Positions 9,991-21,013 of a DNA stretch of 64,000 nt are shown here, one piece after another. The translations under genes and the position numbers were made by a program. Source of the DNA: Ichthyophis bannanicus (Eukaryota > Chordata > Amphibia > Gymnophiona > Ichthyophiidae); contig CM066045.1 in NCBI GenBank assembly GCA_033557465.1, positions 133,507,596-133,571,595 of the forward strand, read 5' to 3'. Within the stretch, counting starts at the first letter, position 1. The number at the start of each line of letters is the position of its first letter. The notes beneath the pieces are model-generated. The model worked only from the letters and a program-made list of their open reading frames with translations. It made no database searches and was not told where the DNA came from.

Positions 9991-12357
9991 CAATTTTTAT
10001 TTACATTGAAGCACATTCTCATAACTGTAGTACAGCAAACAACAGTTCAATGTAAAACATTTTTAGGTATACATGTACAAAGACACACCCCCACCCCTAC
10101 CCCGCCCTACACTCAAGCAAGTCAAATACGCAAAAAGTCTATTAATGGTCACCTCTGGCTGTTAAATTGGTCTGTCCTCTGATGCTGGCCGCAGTCAAAC
10201 TCTCCATCAAAACTATACAGTGCGAACGTATTTTCCATGCTTCAATCGTGGGAGCGCCTAGGCGTTTCCAATTCCATGCGATCTCGGCTCTAGCCACCTG
10301 AATGCACACCTGAATAGGGCAAGCCCTTCAAATTTGTTGTTCTTGAAACCACTGCCCCAAGAGGTAGAAGCCTGCATCCCTCCCAGGATCGACATCTAAA
10401 ATTTGCTGTATAAGATTTCGAATGTTATCCCAGTATTGAGACACCACTGGGCATTCCCACCAAATATGGTATAATGACCCCCTTGCCCCACAAAGACGCC
10501 AACATCGATCTGATACCAAAAGAAGCATAACATGCAGCTGTTCGGGGGTATAGTACCATCTCATCATAAGTTTATGCAAATTTTCTTTAATTGGCATGGA
10601 CAGGGCCTGTTTCCCCACTCCAAGCACACATGCTCCCATTCCTTCTCCATCCACTCTTCTCCAAGGTCATGCTCCCAAACAACCATTTGGCGAATTTGGT
10701 ACCTTATAAACTTCTATATAGTAGTTGGATTAGACCCGGCTTTTAAAACGACCCACCCACAAAGTTGTCAAGTCCATTGAGCCCTTCAGTAGGGTCGCCC
10801 AGTGCAGCTGCTGGCGTAGGAAATGGACCACCTGCATGTGTGCAAAGAAATCTCTTGATGGTAGCCTATATTGTTTTTTCAGCTTATCAAAAGGGAGGAT
10901 TCCACCCTGCTCTAATAATTTAATAAAGGTATCTAGGCCCAATCACTCCCACAGTTGAAATGTCCCCTCTCTCCCAGGGGCAAAGGAGGGGACCCCCCCC
11001 CCCCCCTCATGGGTGCCAAAGCGGTAAACTTCACTTTTGGGGCCACCCTTCTGCCACTGATTCCCTTCAACATCCAGGGGAGATGAGACAATCTCATCTC
11101 ATCTTCCTAAGATTGTTCTAACACCCAAAACCTCTTATCCCCCTCCTTCCCCCAGTCCATGACCTGGCGCATCTGGGAAGCTAAGTAATATAGATTAACA
11201 TCTGGGATGCCCAAGCCCCCTCTGCGGCGTACAAGGTAAAGAACCCGGTGCAACACCCAAGCTGGGCGCCTCTGCCAAATAAAATCGAATATTCGGATCT
11301 GGAGCCTCTGAAGTATGGAAGGGGGTACCGCTACCTGAAGAACCTGAAAGAGATACAACAAACTTGGCAGCACATTCATTTTTATGGTTGCCACTCGTCC
11401 CAACCATTAAAGTTCACTAGAATGCCATTGGGCCAAGTCCTTCTCCACTTCTCACAATAGGGCCGGATAGTTAGCCTGATATACAGTTTCTGGCGAACAT
11501 GTAACATGTACCCCTAAATAAGGCAGAGAATCCTGAGCCCAGTGAAAAGGATACTCCTGTCTAATCTTTAGCTCTTCCATCTCCCACAGCAAAACATTGA
11601 ACACCTCAGTTTTATCCCAATTTATCCAGAATCCTGAAAGGGTCCCAAAGCGATTAAGTTCGTGCATGAGGGTGGGTAGGGAAAGCATTGGGCGTGTCAG
11701 GGCGAGGAGAAGGTCATCGGCAAAAAGCGCAGTTTTATGCTGGTCTGCTACAGATACCCCCGTAATATCAGCATTCACCCTTATCAGGCATGCAAGAGGT
11801 TCCATAACAAGTGCAAATAATTATGGAGACAGAGGGCACTCCTGCCTTGTACCTCTCTGTAGGTCAAAAAATGCTAAGTGCCCTCCATTGACTCTTACCA
11901 AAGCTTGCGGTGCTGCATAGAGTGCCCGGATTCAGGCCACAAAATGCGGGCCCACCCTCACCATATCCAAAACCCCAAATAAAAAATCCCTTTTCGGCGT
12001 TGATGGCAAACAGGAAGGTGGTCATTCTTTCCTTACGTGCCCGCCAAACAAGTTGGAGGACCCGCCGAATATTGTCCCCTGTCTGACGCCCTTGGACAAA
12101 GCCCGTCTGATCCTGATGGATCAGCCCTAGAAGCGATGCCCTCAACCTATTAGCCAAGATCTTAGCCAAAGGTTTGGCATCGGTATTGATAAGAGATATG
12201 GGTCGGTATGACCCGCAAGTCATGGGGTCATGCCCTGATTTTGGAAGCACTGATACTGCCACGTCCTCAAAGGTCCGCGGTATGCTACCTCCTTGCAGTA
12301 CCCCATTGAAGACCCGCAGAAGAAGCGGCGTGAGGGCTGGGGTCAGTATTTTATAGA
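9990..12357 (-). pseudogene. 5'-truncated L1-like LINE: reverse transcriptase to 3' end
   Basis: Minus-strand ORF2 fragments in order. At 12357-11864 there is SYRPISLINTDAKPLAK and QTGFVQGRQTGDN (fingers). At 11805-11452 there is KTALFADDLLLAL (FADD active site) and GFWINWDKTEVF. At 11403-11107 there is LPSLLYLFQVLQVAVP and RRRGGLGIPDV. At 10654-10328 there is the C-terminal Cys-rich block CWRLCGARGSLYHIWWECP. An A-rich tail on the minus strand lies at about 9990-10010. Frameshifts and stops separate the pieces. The C12 tract near 10987-10998 is low complexity. Confidence 0.85.
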
Positions 12358-12380
12358 AAAGACCAGAGGCAGTCGTCTTC

Positions 12381-12962
12381 CATGGGTAAGAAGCAGAAAG
12401 CGAAGGGGATCTTGTTGCCCTCTCAGACTCCTTTTGCTTCGACGGCGGTTTCTTCAGTTGGTCCGTTGGCTGCCTCGGTCTCCAGTTCTGGGGGAGGTAA
12501 CTCCTTTGGCGGATTCTTTGGGGCTGGATAACCCGGTATCTGCCCAGGAGTCTTTATCTCTCTCCCCCTTTGCATGGCCGGCGCCGAAAGCCATGTGCCG
12601 TCAGCAGTCTCCTGATGAATGCCTGATGCCACAACTATCATTGAAACGTCGAGGTCGAGTGAACAGTGGGGGCCAGGCATGCAAATGAGTGGAGCAGTGG
12701 GTGCGATTGTCATGGAACAACATCAGCATATTCAGGCTGTGGCACTGTTGGGCAGAAGCCGGACATTGGAATTGAGCATGGAGCCACAAGGAGTCTCGAT
12801 TCCAGCAGGAATGCCAGCAGGATCGGAGATGACTGAAGACCAGGTGGATGCTGTTTCCTTCTTTACGACTGAGAGACCTGTGAACTTCACATTAGAATCT
12901 ATATGGTCAGCAGTAGTCTCGCTTGGGGAAGCTGTATTGTCCACAGGTGGTCAGAGAGGTTA
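12381..12962 (+). pseudogene. L1-like ORF1 N-terminal region, opposite orientation to the neighbouring L1
   Basis: From the ATG at 12381 the frame reads MGKKQKAKGILLPSQ, a Ser/Pro/Gly-rich linker with stops, then VNFTLESIWSAVVSLGEAV before it ends at 12962. A basic start followed by a TLESIW-like segment leading into the coiled coil fits the N-terminus of an L1 ORF1. It abuts head-to-head with the minus-strand L1 at 12357 and on the other side joins DIRS sequence. It may be the inverted 5' part of the same insertion. Confidence 0.5.
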
Positions 12963-12965
12963 ACC

Positions 12966-13985
12966 TCCTCCATCTTCTACAGATGTCCCCACCATTCTTC
13001 CTGGGAGAGCTTCCCAGGACTCCCCTTCACCAGGCCCTGCTCCAGCAGGAACTCACAGGCCTTCTAACAAGCAAGGCAATGGAACCTGTTCCCGTCCACC
13101 TTAGGGACAGGGTGTTCTACTCCTGCTGTTTCCTGGTCCCAAAAGAACCGGAGGGTTTCATCCCATTCTAGATCTCAAGGACCTCAACAGGTTCCTGGTG
13201 AAGGAGAAGTTTAAGATGCTCTCCCTGAGAACATTGCTGCCATACCTCCAGCAGTGAGACTGTCTATTCTTTTTGGACTTAAAGAATGCGTACATACACA
13301 TCCTTATCCCCCCCCCCCCCCCCTCCACAGGCAGTAGCTTCACTTTGTGGTGGGCCGTGGTCATTACCAGTACAGGGTGCTCCCTTCGGGTTGGCTGCCA
13401 CCCCATGGGTATTCACTAAGAGTCTGGCAGTCATCGCAGCCCCCCTCAGGATCCAGGGTGGTCTTCATCTTCCCCTATCTGGATGACTGGTTGGTAAAGG
13501 GCAGCACCGCTACCGAAGTACAACAGGCAACAGACCGCACAGTCCTTGTCCTAGAGCACTTGTAGTCAGTTACCCAAAGTCCAACTCAAATCTGTGGTGG
13601 AGGAGGAGCCTGGAGTGGAGGAGTAGCCTAATGGTTAGAGCACTGGCTTTGGAACCAGGAGACCAGGGTTCAATTCCCACTAGCACTCCTTGTGGCCTTG
13701 GGCAAGTCACTTAACCCTCCATTGCCTCAGAAAAATCCAAGTTATCAATGTCCCTGTTTAATGTATATTACCAAGTTTAACTTACAATGTAAACCACTTT
13801 GACTGAAATGATAAAGCAGTAAAAAAAAAAACCTGTTAAATAAATAAATCTGGAGTTCATAGGGGCACAGCTGGACACAATCCAGGCCAGGGCTTTTCTT
13901 TCAAGGAACAAGGCCTTGCACCTCCAGGCGCTCACAGAGGGCACCCAGCGCCACCGCTTGCCATCTGCCCAACACATGCTCCGCC
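12966..13985 (+). pseudogene. DIRS family A reverse transcriptase fragment (copy A1), split by a SINE
   Basis: Pieces of a DIRS reverse transcriptase in order: PPFFLGELPRTPLHQALLQQ, FYSCCFLVPKE, RVLPSGWLP, FPYLDDWLVKG (YLDD active-site box at about 13470-13495), then sequence matching the end of the RT domain on both sides of the SINE (LEFIGAQLDT-like). A C14 tract at about 13309-13322 and multiple frameshifts break it. The corresponding intact region in copy A8 is at 60940-61640. The gag part is absent. Confidence 0.8.
13617..13849 (+). mobile_element. tRNA-derived SINE with 7-bp target duplication
   Basis: The head resembles a tRNA, with an A-box-like tagcctaatgg (13624-13634) and a B-box GGTTCAATTCC (13667-13677). 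It is followed by a tRNA-unrelated body (ttgggcaagtcacttaaccc), an A-rich stretch and a TAAA-repeat tail. It is flanked by the direct repeat ctggagt at 13610-13616 and 13850-13856. Removing it rejoins the DIRS coding sequence. The pol III promoter boxes are recognisable, but this is a SINE and not a tRNA gene. Confidence 0.88.
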
Positions 13986-13995
13986 CACTGTGATA

Positions 13996-14330
13996 CAGGG
14001 GGCCCGATTCTGATCCCGACTTAGATCTCCTTTGTAGGTCCGGGCTGACCCGGACCTACAAAGGAGATCGTGATTCTGATCCCGCGGGGCACATCTAGCC
14101 CCGTGGGATCAGTATTGCAAACAGCATTGTACATGCAGGCAGGGGACTAACTCAGTCAGGGCATTTAAATGGAGCTGCGGTGCCATGGCATCATGTTGCC
14201 ATGGCACCACAGTTCCATTTAAATGCCGGCCGCCTGTTAAAAAGTTAATTCCTCGCAGCCCGACCCCCGATCCGGCCTCCTAAGACCAGGATTGAGCTGC
14301 GGGGAATTAACTTTTGCGCCCCCCCCCCCC
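13996..14330. repeat. Cluster of four hairpins (foldback element)
   Basis: Four stem-loops lie in a row. 14024-14044/14049-14069 is a perfect 21-bp stem with a 4-base loop. 14077-14090/14098-14111 is a 14-bp stem with one mismatch. 14161-14190/14197-14226 is a 30-bp stem with about two mismatches. 14241-14259/14296-14314 is a 19-bp stem with one mismatch. No coding potential. It sits between two DIRS reverse-transcriptase fragments that do not join each other. It is probably a non-autonomous foldback DNA transposon; its left edge begins cagggggcc, which resembles a hAT-type end, but the right edge is obscured by a C tract. Confidence 0.7.
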
Positions 14331-14621
14331 AGCTCCTTTCGTGCCACAGAGCTGCCGAAAGAACACATCCAGGAAAGTTATTCCACCCACATCCTAGTCC
14401 ATCCCCAACACAGGCAGTACCTGCGCTTCAGGGTGCAGGGGTAGTACTACCAATACAGGGTGCTCCCCTTTGGGCTCGCGTCTGCACCGCAGGTTTTCAC
14501 AAAGTGTCTCTACAGCCACCGCCTCTCTCAGGTGGCAAGGCATACCAGTCTTCCCCTACCTCGATGACTGGCTCGTCACAGGGACCTCAGTCGGTGAAGC
14601 CCACCTGGTGGTATCGCACAC

Positions 14622-15386
14622 CCAGGAAAAAGACTTAGGCGTCATTGTGGATAACATGTTAAAACCCTCGGCCCAGTGTGCAGCGGCAGCGAAGAGAGCA
14701 AATAGAATGCTAGGTATCATAAGGAATGGAAAATAAAACAAAGGATATTATAATGCCTCTATATCGTTCCATGGTGAAACTGCACCTTGAATATTGTGTG
14801 CAATTCTGGTCGCCGTATTTTTAAAAAGGATATAGCGTTATTAGAAAAGGTTCAGAGAAATGGTAAAGGGGATGGAAGGATACCCCTATAAAAAAGGCTA
14901 AAAAGGTTAGGACTCTTTAACCTGGAAAAGAGACGGCTGAGGGGAGATATGATAAAAGTCTATAAATTAATGAACGGAGTGGAATGGATAAACAGAGATA
15001 AATTGTTTGTTATCAGAATATAGAAAGACTAGGGGACATGCAATGAAACTACAGGGTAAACTATTTAAGACTAATAAAAGAAAATATTTTTTCACTCAAC
15101 GTGTAATCAAACTCTGGAATTTGTTACCGGAGGATGTAGTAAAGGCTGTTAGTGTAGCTGGGTTTAAAAAAGGTTTGGACAAGTTCCTGGAGGAAAGCTC
15201 CATAAATCATTATTAAGAAGGGACCCGGGATATCAATGCTTGACCCAATCCAAGCATTGTGGAACCTGTGTCTTTTGGGGAAACTGCTAGGTACGTATGA
15301 CCTAGATTGACCACTGTTGGAAACAGGATACTGGGCTTGATGGACCTTGGTCTGACCCAGTATGGCATATCTTATGTTCTTATGTT
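14622..15386 (+). mobile_element. CR1-like LINE, 3' fragment
   Basis: Encodes the end of a CR1 reverse transcriptase and C-terminal region (QEKDLGVIVDNMLKPS, later RKYFFTQRVIKLWNLLPED and KKGLDKFLEESS). It ends in a short tatgttct tandem tail typical of CR1 3' ends. The DIRS reading VSHT-ILLLKYLGF is interrupted exactly at its borders, so it inserted into A2. 5'-truncated, as usual for CR1. Confidence 0.85.
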
Positions 15387-15400
15387 CTCCTCGAATGCCT

Positions 15401-15737
15401 CGGCTTCTTGGTCAACTATTCCAAGTCCCACCTCGAGCCGGTGCAGACTCTGGAGTTCATCGGCACACGCCTCGACACAGCGAAGCCTGCCTGGTGGTGT
15501 CGCACACGATCCTTCTCCTCAAATACCTCGGCTTCTTGGTCAACAACCCCAAGTCCCACCTCGAGCCGGTGCAGACTCTGGAGTTCATCGGCACACGCCT
15601 CAACACAGCGAAGCCTGCCTGGTGGTGTCGCACACGATCCTTCTCCTCAAATACCTCGGCTTCTTGGTCAACTACCCCAAGTCCCACCTCGAGCCGGTGC
15701 AGACCCTGAAGTTCATCGGTGCACGCCTCGATACAGA
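15401..15737 (+). repeat. 128-bp tandem repeat, about 2.6 copies, inside DIRS reverse transcriptase
   Basis: Unit copies start at 15401, 15529 and 15657. Each spans the code for LGFLVNYPKSHLEPVQTLEF and the following linker. The unit length is not divisible by three, so successive copies are read in different frames, giving three overlapping open frames of the same peptide. Copies are nearly identical, indicating recent duplication. Confidence 0.92.
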
Positions 15738-16740
15738 GTGAGTGACCACCTTCCTGCCCACAGACCGGGCAGACCGCCTCCGGGCCATTGCAGCCTAGGT
15801 CCAGAACAGGGCTTGGATTACAGCACGGGCTATGCTGCGCCTTCTAGGACACATGGCCTCCACCGTCCATGTAGTGCCTCACGCCCGCATGCACATGCAG
15901 ACAGCCCAGTGGTGCCTCAGGGCACAGTGGAGCCAGGCCTACGGGTCTCCAGCAGTCTCCTCAACTCCCTGGATTGGTGGCAGGGATGCCTTTCCAGACC
16001 CCACAGCACAAGCTGTCCTGATGACGGATGCTTCCCTGCTGGATTGGGGAGCCCACTGTGGCGCATTGTGCACCCAGGGGCAGTGGTTGCCCAAGGAGTC
16101 TCAGCAGCAGATCAACCCGCTCGAGCTCTGGGTGGTGCGATGGGCCCTGAGAGCCTTCGAGAGCTACCTGAGGGGGAAGTCTGTGCTCGTGCAGACCGAC
16201 AATCGGGTAGCCATGTTCTACTTAAACAAGGAGGGGGGAACAGGATCCCGCCCCCTCTGCCAAGAGGCAAGCCTCCTTGCTCCTTCATGTTTTGCCAGGG
16301 AATGACCCTACGAGTTGTCTACCTCCCAGGCCAGGAGAATGTCCTCACGGACAAACTCAGCAGGATCCTCCGCCCACATGAGTGGAGCCTGGATCCGGAG
16401 GTCACCGACCTCTTGTTCCATCGGTGGGCGACCCCATCCATGAACCTGTTCGCCAGCCCGGTGAACATGCAGCTTCTCCGCTTCTGTGGCCCGGTTCCGC
16501 ACCCAAGCAGGGTAGTTCTGGATGCGTTCCTATTAAGTTGGACCTCCAGCCTTCTTTAAGCTTTCCCTCCCACTCCTCTCATTGCGGTCCCACAAGGTTC
16601 AGCAGGACCAAGCTTCAATGATCCTCATGGCTCCTCGTGGCTTCGACAGCCTTGGTTCCCGCTTCTGCTCCGGCTCTCGTCTGAGCCTCCAGTCCCCCTG
16701 GGCTGTGCCCCGGACCTGTTAACACAGGAGGAGGGTTGGG
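15738..16740 (+). pseudogene. DIRS A2 RNase H and methyltransferase-like domains
   Basis: A connection segment (MLRLLGHMASTVHVVPHAR) leads to RNase H with VLMTDASLLDWGAHCG (first catalytic Asp), INPLELWVVRWAL (Glu) and QTDNRVAMFYLNKEGG (Asp). Then come VVYLPGQENVLTDKLSRIL and the methyltransferase-like part with PSMNLFASPVNMQLLRF. After 16560 the frame shifts and only scraps (LRQPWFPLLLRL) remain before the recombinase. Key RNase H residues are still visible but the frame is broken. Confidence 0.82.
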
Positions 16741-16759
16741 TGATCCACCCAAACCTGGC

Positions 16760-17746
16760 CTCACTGTCCCTTACAACCTGGCGGCTGAACAGGTCGCCTT
16801 AGCTCCGCTGCACCTCCCTGAGAAGGTTGAGGAGGTTCTCCCCATGTCGAGGAAGGACTCGACGAGATGGGTGTACACCTTTAAGTGGCGACGCTTCTCA
16901 GTCTGGTGCTCCGAGCTCCAGATCGACCTGTTCTCCTGCTCTACCCGGTGGGTTCTTCAGTATCTCCTTCACCTCTCGGGGCAGCCCTTGGTCACCCGCT
17001 TCATGCAAGGCCTCTTGCTTTCCAAGCCTCCCATCCGGCCTCCTCTGGCAGAGTGGGACCTGAACATCATGCTGATGCAACTTACGCAATCATCCTTTGA
17101 GCCGATGGCGATGTGCTCACTTCGGCATCTCTCCTGGAAGGTGGTCTTCCTGGTGGCTTTGATTTCAGCTCGCTGAGTCAGCAAACTTCAGGCCCTCATG
17201 GCTGAGGCTCCATTCACCAAGTTCTACGGAAACAGGCTAGTCCTCTGCACCCACCCCACGTTCCTACCAAAGGTGGTCTCGGACTTTCATCTCAACCAGG
17301 AGATAGTCCTACTGACCTTCTTCCCGAGACCGCATGCCGACCAGGCATCGGCGGTATTTCATACACTCGACTGCAAGAGGGCTCTTGCCTTCTTCCTGCA
17401 GTGTACCCAGGTTCATTGCAAGTCTGCTGGCTCTTTGTCACCTATGATCCCAATCACCTGGGGCAGGCAGTCACCAAACGCACCATCTCCGTCTGGGTGG
17501 CGGACTGCATTGCCTTCGCCCAAGCAAAGGAAGGCATCCCACTGGCTTGAAGGATCACCGCGCACGGTGTCCAAGCCAAGGCAGCTTCATTGGCTTCGTT
17601 GCGCTCATTGCCTCTGACGGACATCTGCCAGGCTGCGACCTGGTCTTCACTGAACTCTTTCGCTGTCCACTACTGCCTGGAGAGGGAGTCCCGGCAGGAC
17701 AGTGCCTTCGGCCAGGCTGTACTCCATAATCTGTTTGAGGTATAAG
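16760..17746 (+). pseudogene. DIRS A2 tyrosine recombinase
   Basis: The N-terminal DNA-binding part begins near LPEKVEEVLPMSRKDSTRW. It continues with GLLLSKPPIRPPLAEWDLN and WKVVFLVALISAR, where the catalytic-box Arg is followed directly by a TGA stop. FFPRPHADQASAVFHTLDCK follows, and the C-terminal box is frameshifted. The end at about 17746 corresponds to the intact recombinase end in A3 (22046). Inactive. Confidence 0.8.
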
Positions 17747-17884
17747 CAACTCCTGCCCTCCGACCCTTCTCGACGGCTAGCGAGAGCTTCGCCCTGGGGA
17801 CCCGAAGACTCGGGCTCCTTCAGGCATCGACTTCTGCTCACGGCCTTGCAGAGGCATTTTTGGGTTACAGGTTCGGTAGCCTGT

Positions 17885-18257
17885 AGCTGGGGAGTCCCAT
17901 AAGTGAGGACTGACTTCCTGCTTGTCCTTGGAAAAAGCATAGTTACTCATCTGTAATAGGTGTTCTCCAGGGACAGCACGAATCAGTCCTCACTACCCTC
18001 CCACCTCCCCTGAAGAGTTGCTATTTTTGTCCTTCCCTTGCATCTGCTTAGTAGGGCTTTAGCTAGAGGACCTGACTGAACAAGATGGCACCTTTGGGTG
18101 GGAAGAGGACCACGCATGTGTGGCAGCAATCCCAAAGGCTTACTTGAAAGCTGGGGAATTGCTCCGCACAGGATCTGTCGGTGCCGATGTCACCCATAAA
18201 TGAGGACTGATTCCTGCTGTCCCTGGAAAACACCTGTTACAGGTGAGTAACTACACT
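17885..18257. repeat. DIRS A2 internal complementary region and right inverted terminus
   Basis: At about 17890-17997 the sequence joins the complement of the family-A left end (gtgaggactgacttcctgct) to the complement of its right end (gttactcatctgtaatagg...). At 18040-18257 the right inverted repeat follows, matching the complement of the left end of A8 (58471-58660), and finishes cctgttacaggtgagtaact. This is the diagnostic DIRS layout. Confidence 0.85.
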
Positions 18258-18784
18258 TTATAGTTGGGGGGTTTTAATTGTTGCCAGTGCAAATTTGGTG
18301 GGAAGGTAATACTAGTAGTTTCTTTATATTTTCCTACCCCCTGTCTTTGGGTTGAGCGACAGCTGCTAGTGCATTTAAAGCATCTGGCTGCCATCACTTT
18401 AAATAAACCTGCATATTCAATGCCAGAACTTGTCCGATGCAGAAGAGCTGGGTTTGCCGATAAGCATGTCATTATCCAGTTAGCGATGTTGTTCTGCTGC
18501 TAACCGGATAGCAATAACCGAGTAAAGTTAGGACAGCCATTAATCTGTCCTAACTTCAACAGGTTAAGCTATCCAGTTAGCAGCTGAATATCACCACTAA
18601 CTGGATAGTGATGGGCAGAACCCCCTAATTTGCCAGCAGACATGCCCCGATTTTAACCAGGCATGTTTTACACAATTTGTGGGGATATTCGGGGGCACTA
18701 ATTGGTTAGTGCTGCTGAATATCAGGTCCAGCACCTTTTAGCTGGTCTGCTGACTGGCTAAAACAATTTGAAATTCCATATTGT
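18258..18784. other. Non-coding stretch with short internal repeats
   Basis: No gene. A motif around atccagttagc recurs in both orientations (about 18470-18620), and aatatcag/gctgaatatc words recur, suggesting an unclassified non-autonomous DNA element. Ends not identified. Confidence 0.4.
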
Positions 18785-19925
18785 CCCTCCAGTTCAGACT
18801 CATAGGTTATGCCCGCTCATCAGCAGATGGAGACTGAGAATGACATGCTTTCATGATGTCATCATATAAGGACTCTGTACATCACTTGACTGGTCAGTAT
18901 TCTCAGTCTCCAGCAGATGGTGAGGAGCTCTGTGCATCTGATCTTCACTAATAGGATAATTTAAAAAAAAATTAGAGTAGGCTCTTTAACCCCCCCCCCC
19001 CCCAAAAAAAAAAAAAAAGAGGCATTCAGAAGAAACCTATGCTGTGGCTGGACAGGAAAGCATTGCCTCTGTGGAGAACCAGGATATGTTGAGTCAGTGA
19101 CGGTACCTCCATCATAGTGGGGTGTAAACCAGGTGGTCTGGGTCACTCCCTTCTTGCTGGCTGCTGCCATGATGGAAATTAATTTGATGGGGCTCACTCC
19201 CTCTCTTCGCTATGTCAAGACGAACGACGACTGCTGTTTCTGTCTAATGTAAAAAAAAAAAAAAAAAAGAGAAAGCTAGAAGCAACACTCAGTACAAGGA
19301 AACGGTAAAGGGGATGATTTGGGTCATCAGGCTCCGTCGAGATTCGCTGCCATATTTTCCTCTTGCTCCCTTAGTCAGCAATTGGTGGTTTAAAATGCGC
19401 GTTTTCCCTCTGGTGAGAGGAGGTGTTCCTTTACAGCTCTTGCGATGTCTAGATCAAAGCCGATCTGTGTGGCATGCAGGGGCTGGTGGGGAATGGTCTC
19501 TGCCACGTGTGTGCAGAAGAAGGTCACACAGCCAAAAACATTCTGCGAGACAGTCAGTCTGTCAGCCACGCAATCATTTTTTTTTTGGCTTGAAAGGCAA
19601 CCATTTTAGAATCACAGCAGAAATCCATTAGAGACAAGTTGGAGGAGCAGCACCAGCAATCAGGCAAACCTTTGAAGGGCAGAAAATGGCGCAAATAGCA
19701 GGAGCCTCAGACAGTTGCTTCAGTAATGCCTTTTTCTCCAGTTTTTATCCTCCACCAAGTGTACTGCATGAAACAGGGCCTGGTGGATACCTGAGATGTG
19801 TAAAGTGGCTTCAACTGGCATGGTCTCAGACCTGCTGAATATAGCTAGAAAACCTACAGAGCCCCTGGCAAAGCATCTCAGGAAAGTCTTGGAGCAGTCA
19901 AAGGAACAAATATCGCTGTTGTCAG

Positions 19926-20325
19926 CAGGGCCAGCCCATCCACTAGGCAAGCGCCCTTAGTGGGCTGCACAACAGGCCATGTTCTTTGGCCTGCCGTGCC
20001 ACCCTCCCCCATGTTGAGCTGTGCTGCCCCCCCCCCCCTCCTGTCACCGCTGATTCCAGCGTCAGGGGTGGATAGGATAAGCAGCAGGCCATGTGCTTTG
20101 GCACACATGGCCTGTCAATTCTGACTCCCTATGACACAACTTTGGGGAATCAGAAGCAGCAGGCCATGTGTGCCAAAGCACATGGCCAGCCACCGAGCGT
20201 AGCTGCCCCCAATGCTGGAATCAGTGGCAGTAGAAGTGGGCAGCGGCACAGCTCAATACAGGAGGGCAAAGGCAACACAACTGTGGCTTCTGCCTGGTGC
20301 GGCAGAAACCCTTGGGCCGACCCTG
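19926..20325. mobile_element. hAT-type foldback MITE, 400 bp, with 8-bp target duplication
   Basis: The termini CAGGGCCAGCCCA and TGGGCCGACCCTG are imperfect inverted repeats. Flanks are gttgtcag (19918-19925) and ggtgtcag (20326-20333), an 8-bp duplication with one mismatch as expected for hAT. Internally, 20087-20112 and 20162-20187 are a perfect 26-bp inverted pair, and outer words (tgattccagc / gctggaatca, ttgagctgtgc / gcacagctcaa) are also paired, so most of the element folds on itself. No transposase. Confidence 0.8.
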
Positions 20326-20614
20326 GGTGTCAGATACCTCTGAGGATCCCCTGGAGGGCCCCTCAGGGCTTTAGGGAGATCAGTATGTCACAGAATTGGA
20401 GGAGGGTGACTTCCTTCCAAAGAGGATCCTAATATAGTCAGAGTTTTCCGCAGGGAAGAGCTAGTATCCTTAATAGTGCATTCTCTGGCGGTGCTCAATT
20501 TTCCTTTTGCGGCACCTAAGGAGGATGCGGCCCTCGAGGATCCTCTACTTCAGGGAATCCGTATCCCTCAGAATTTCTTTCCAGTACATAAGGCCATTAA
20601 ACAGATGATAGATG

Positions 20615-21013
20615 AAGACGGGGAAGCTGCAAAACTAGAGGGCATAACATGAAGATGGAAAATTGAAAGGCGATGTCAGGAAATATTTTTTCACTGAAAG
20701 GGTGGTGGATATTTGGAATGCTCTCCCGATGGAAGTGATGGGGGCAAACACGGTGACGGAATTCAAAACAGCATGGGACAAGCACAGCGGATCCCTTTAC
20801 AGCAACAGGATAAAAACAAAATAAACTGAACCATCTAACTTCTCAACAAATAGGGGTGTCCTACATGGAGTGGTGGGTCCACCCCTAAACAAAGACATGG
20901 GGAGGGGTGGCCTGCACAGAGCGACAGGTGCACCTACTCTTGCCGTATCTTTCTGGGCAGACTGGATGGACCATGCTGGTCTTTATCTGCCGTCATTTAC
21001 TATGTTTCTATGT
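20615..21013 (+). mobile_element. CR1-like LINE, 3' fragment
   Basis: Matches the C-terminal and 3' region of the other CR1 copies (agggcataacatgaag..., aatattttttcactgaaagg, ttctatgt tail). It is flanked by the direct repeat tagatg (20609-20614 and 21014-21019). Removing it rejoins the gag codons QMID-AEWELPEAGL. Frames are degenerate. Confidence 0.85.

Larger units (their letters stand above)
14341..18257 (+). mobile_element. DIRS family A copy A2 (5'-truncated, complete right end)
   Basis: Contains in order a reverse-transcriptase piece (14345-14621, including YYQYRVLPFGLASAP), a CR1 fragment insertion, a tandem triplication, RNase H and methyltransferase-like parts, a tyrosine recombinase, an internal complementary region and the right inverted terminus. 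The gag and left end are missing. Many stops and frameshifts. Confidence 0.85.

Noticed and set aside
13620..13690. tRNA-like sequence with A and B boxes
   Set aside because: It has a SINE body, an A-rich tail and flanking duplications, so it is the head of a tRNA-derived SINE and not a tRNA gene.
12981..14336. C-tracts as splice-acceptor or structural signals
   Set aside because: Homopolymer runs at 13309-13322 and 14321-14330 sit inside or between broken transposon sequence and look like slippage products.
15401..15737. CRISPR-like direct repeats
   Set aside because: The repeats are contiguous tandem copies of coding sequence without spacers, in a vertebrate genome.
15408..16559. 383-codon ORF as a real protein
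   Set aside because: It arises from the out-of-frame 128-bp tandem repeat joined to RNase H-region sequence; it mixes frames of the same peptide.
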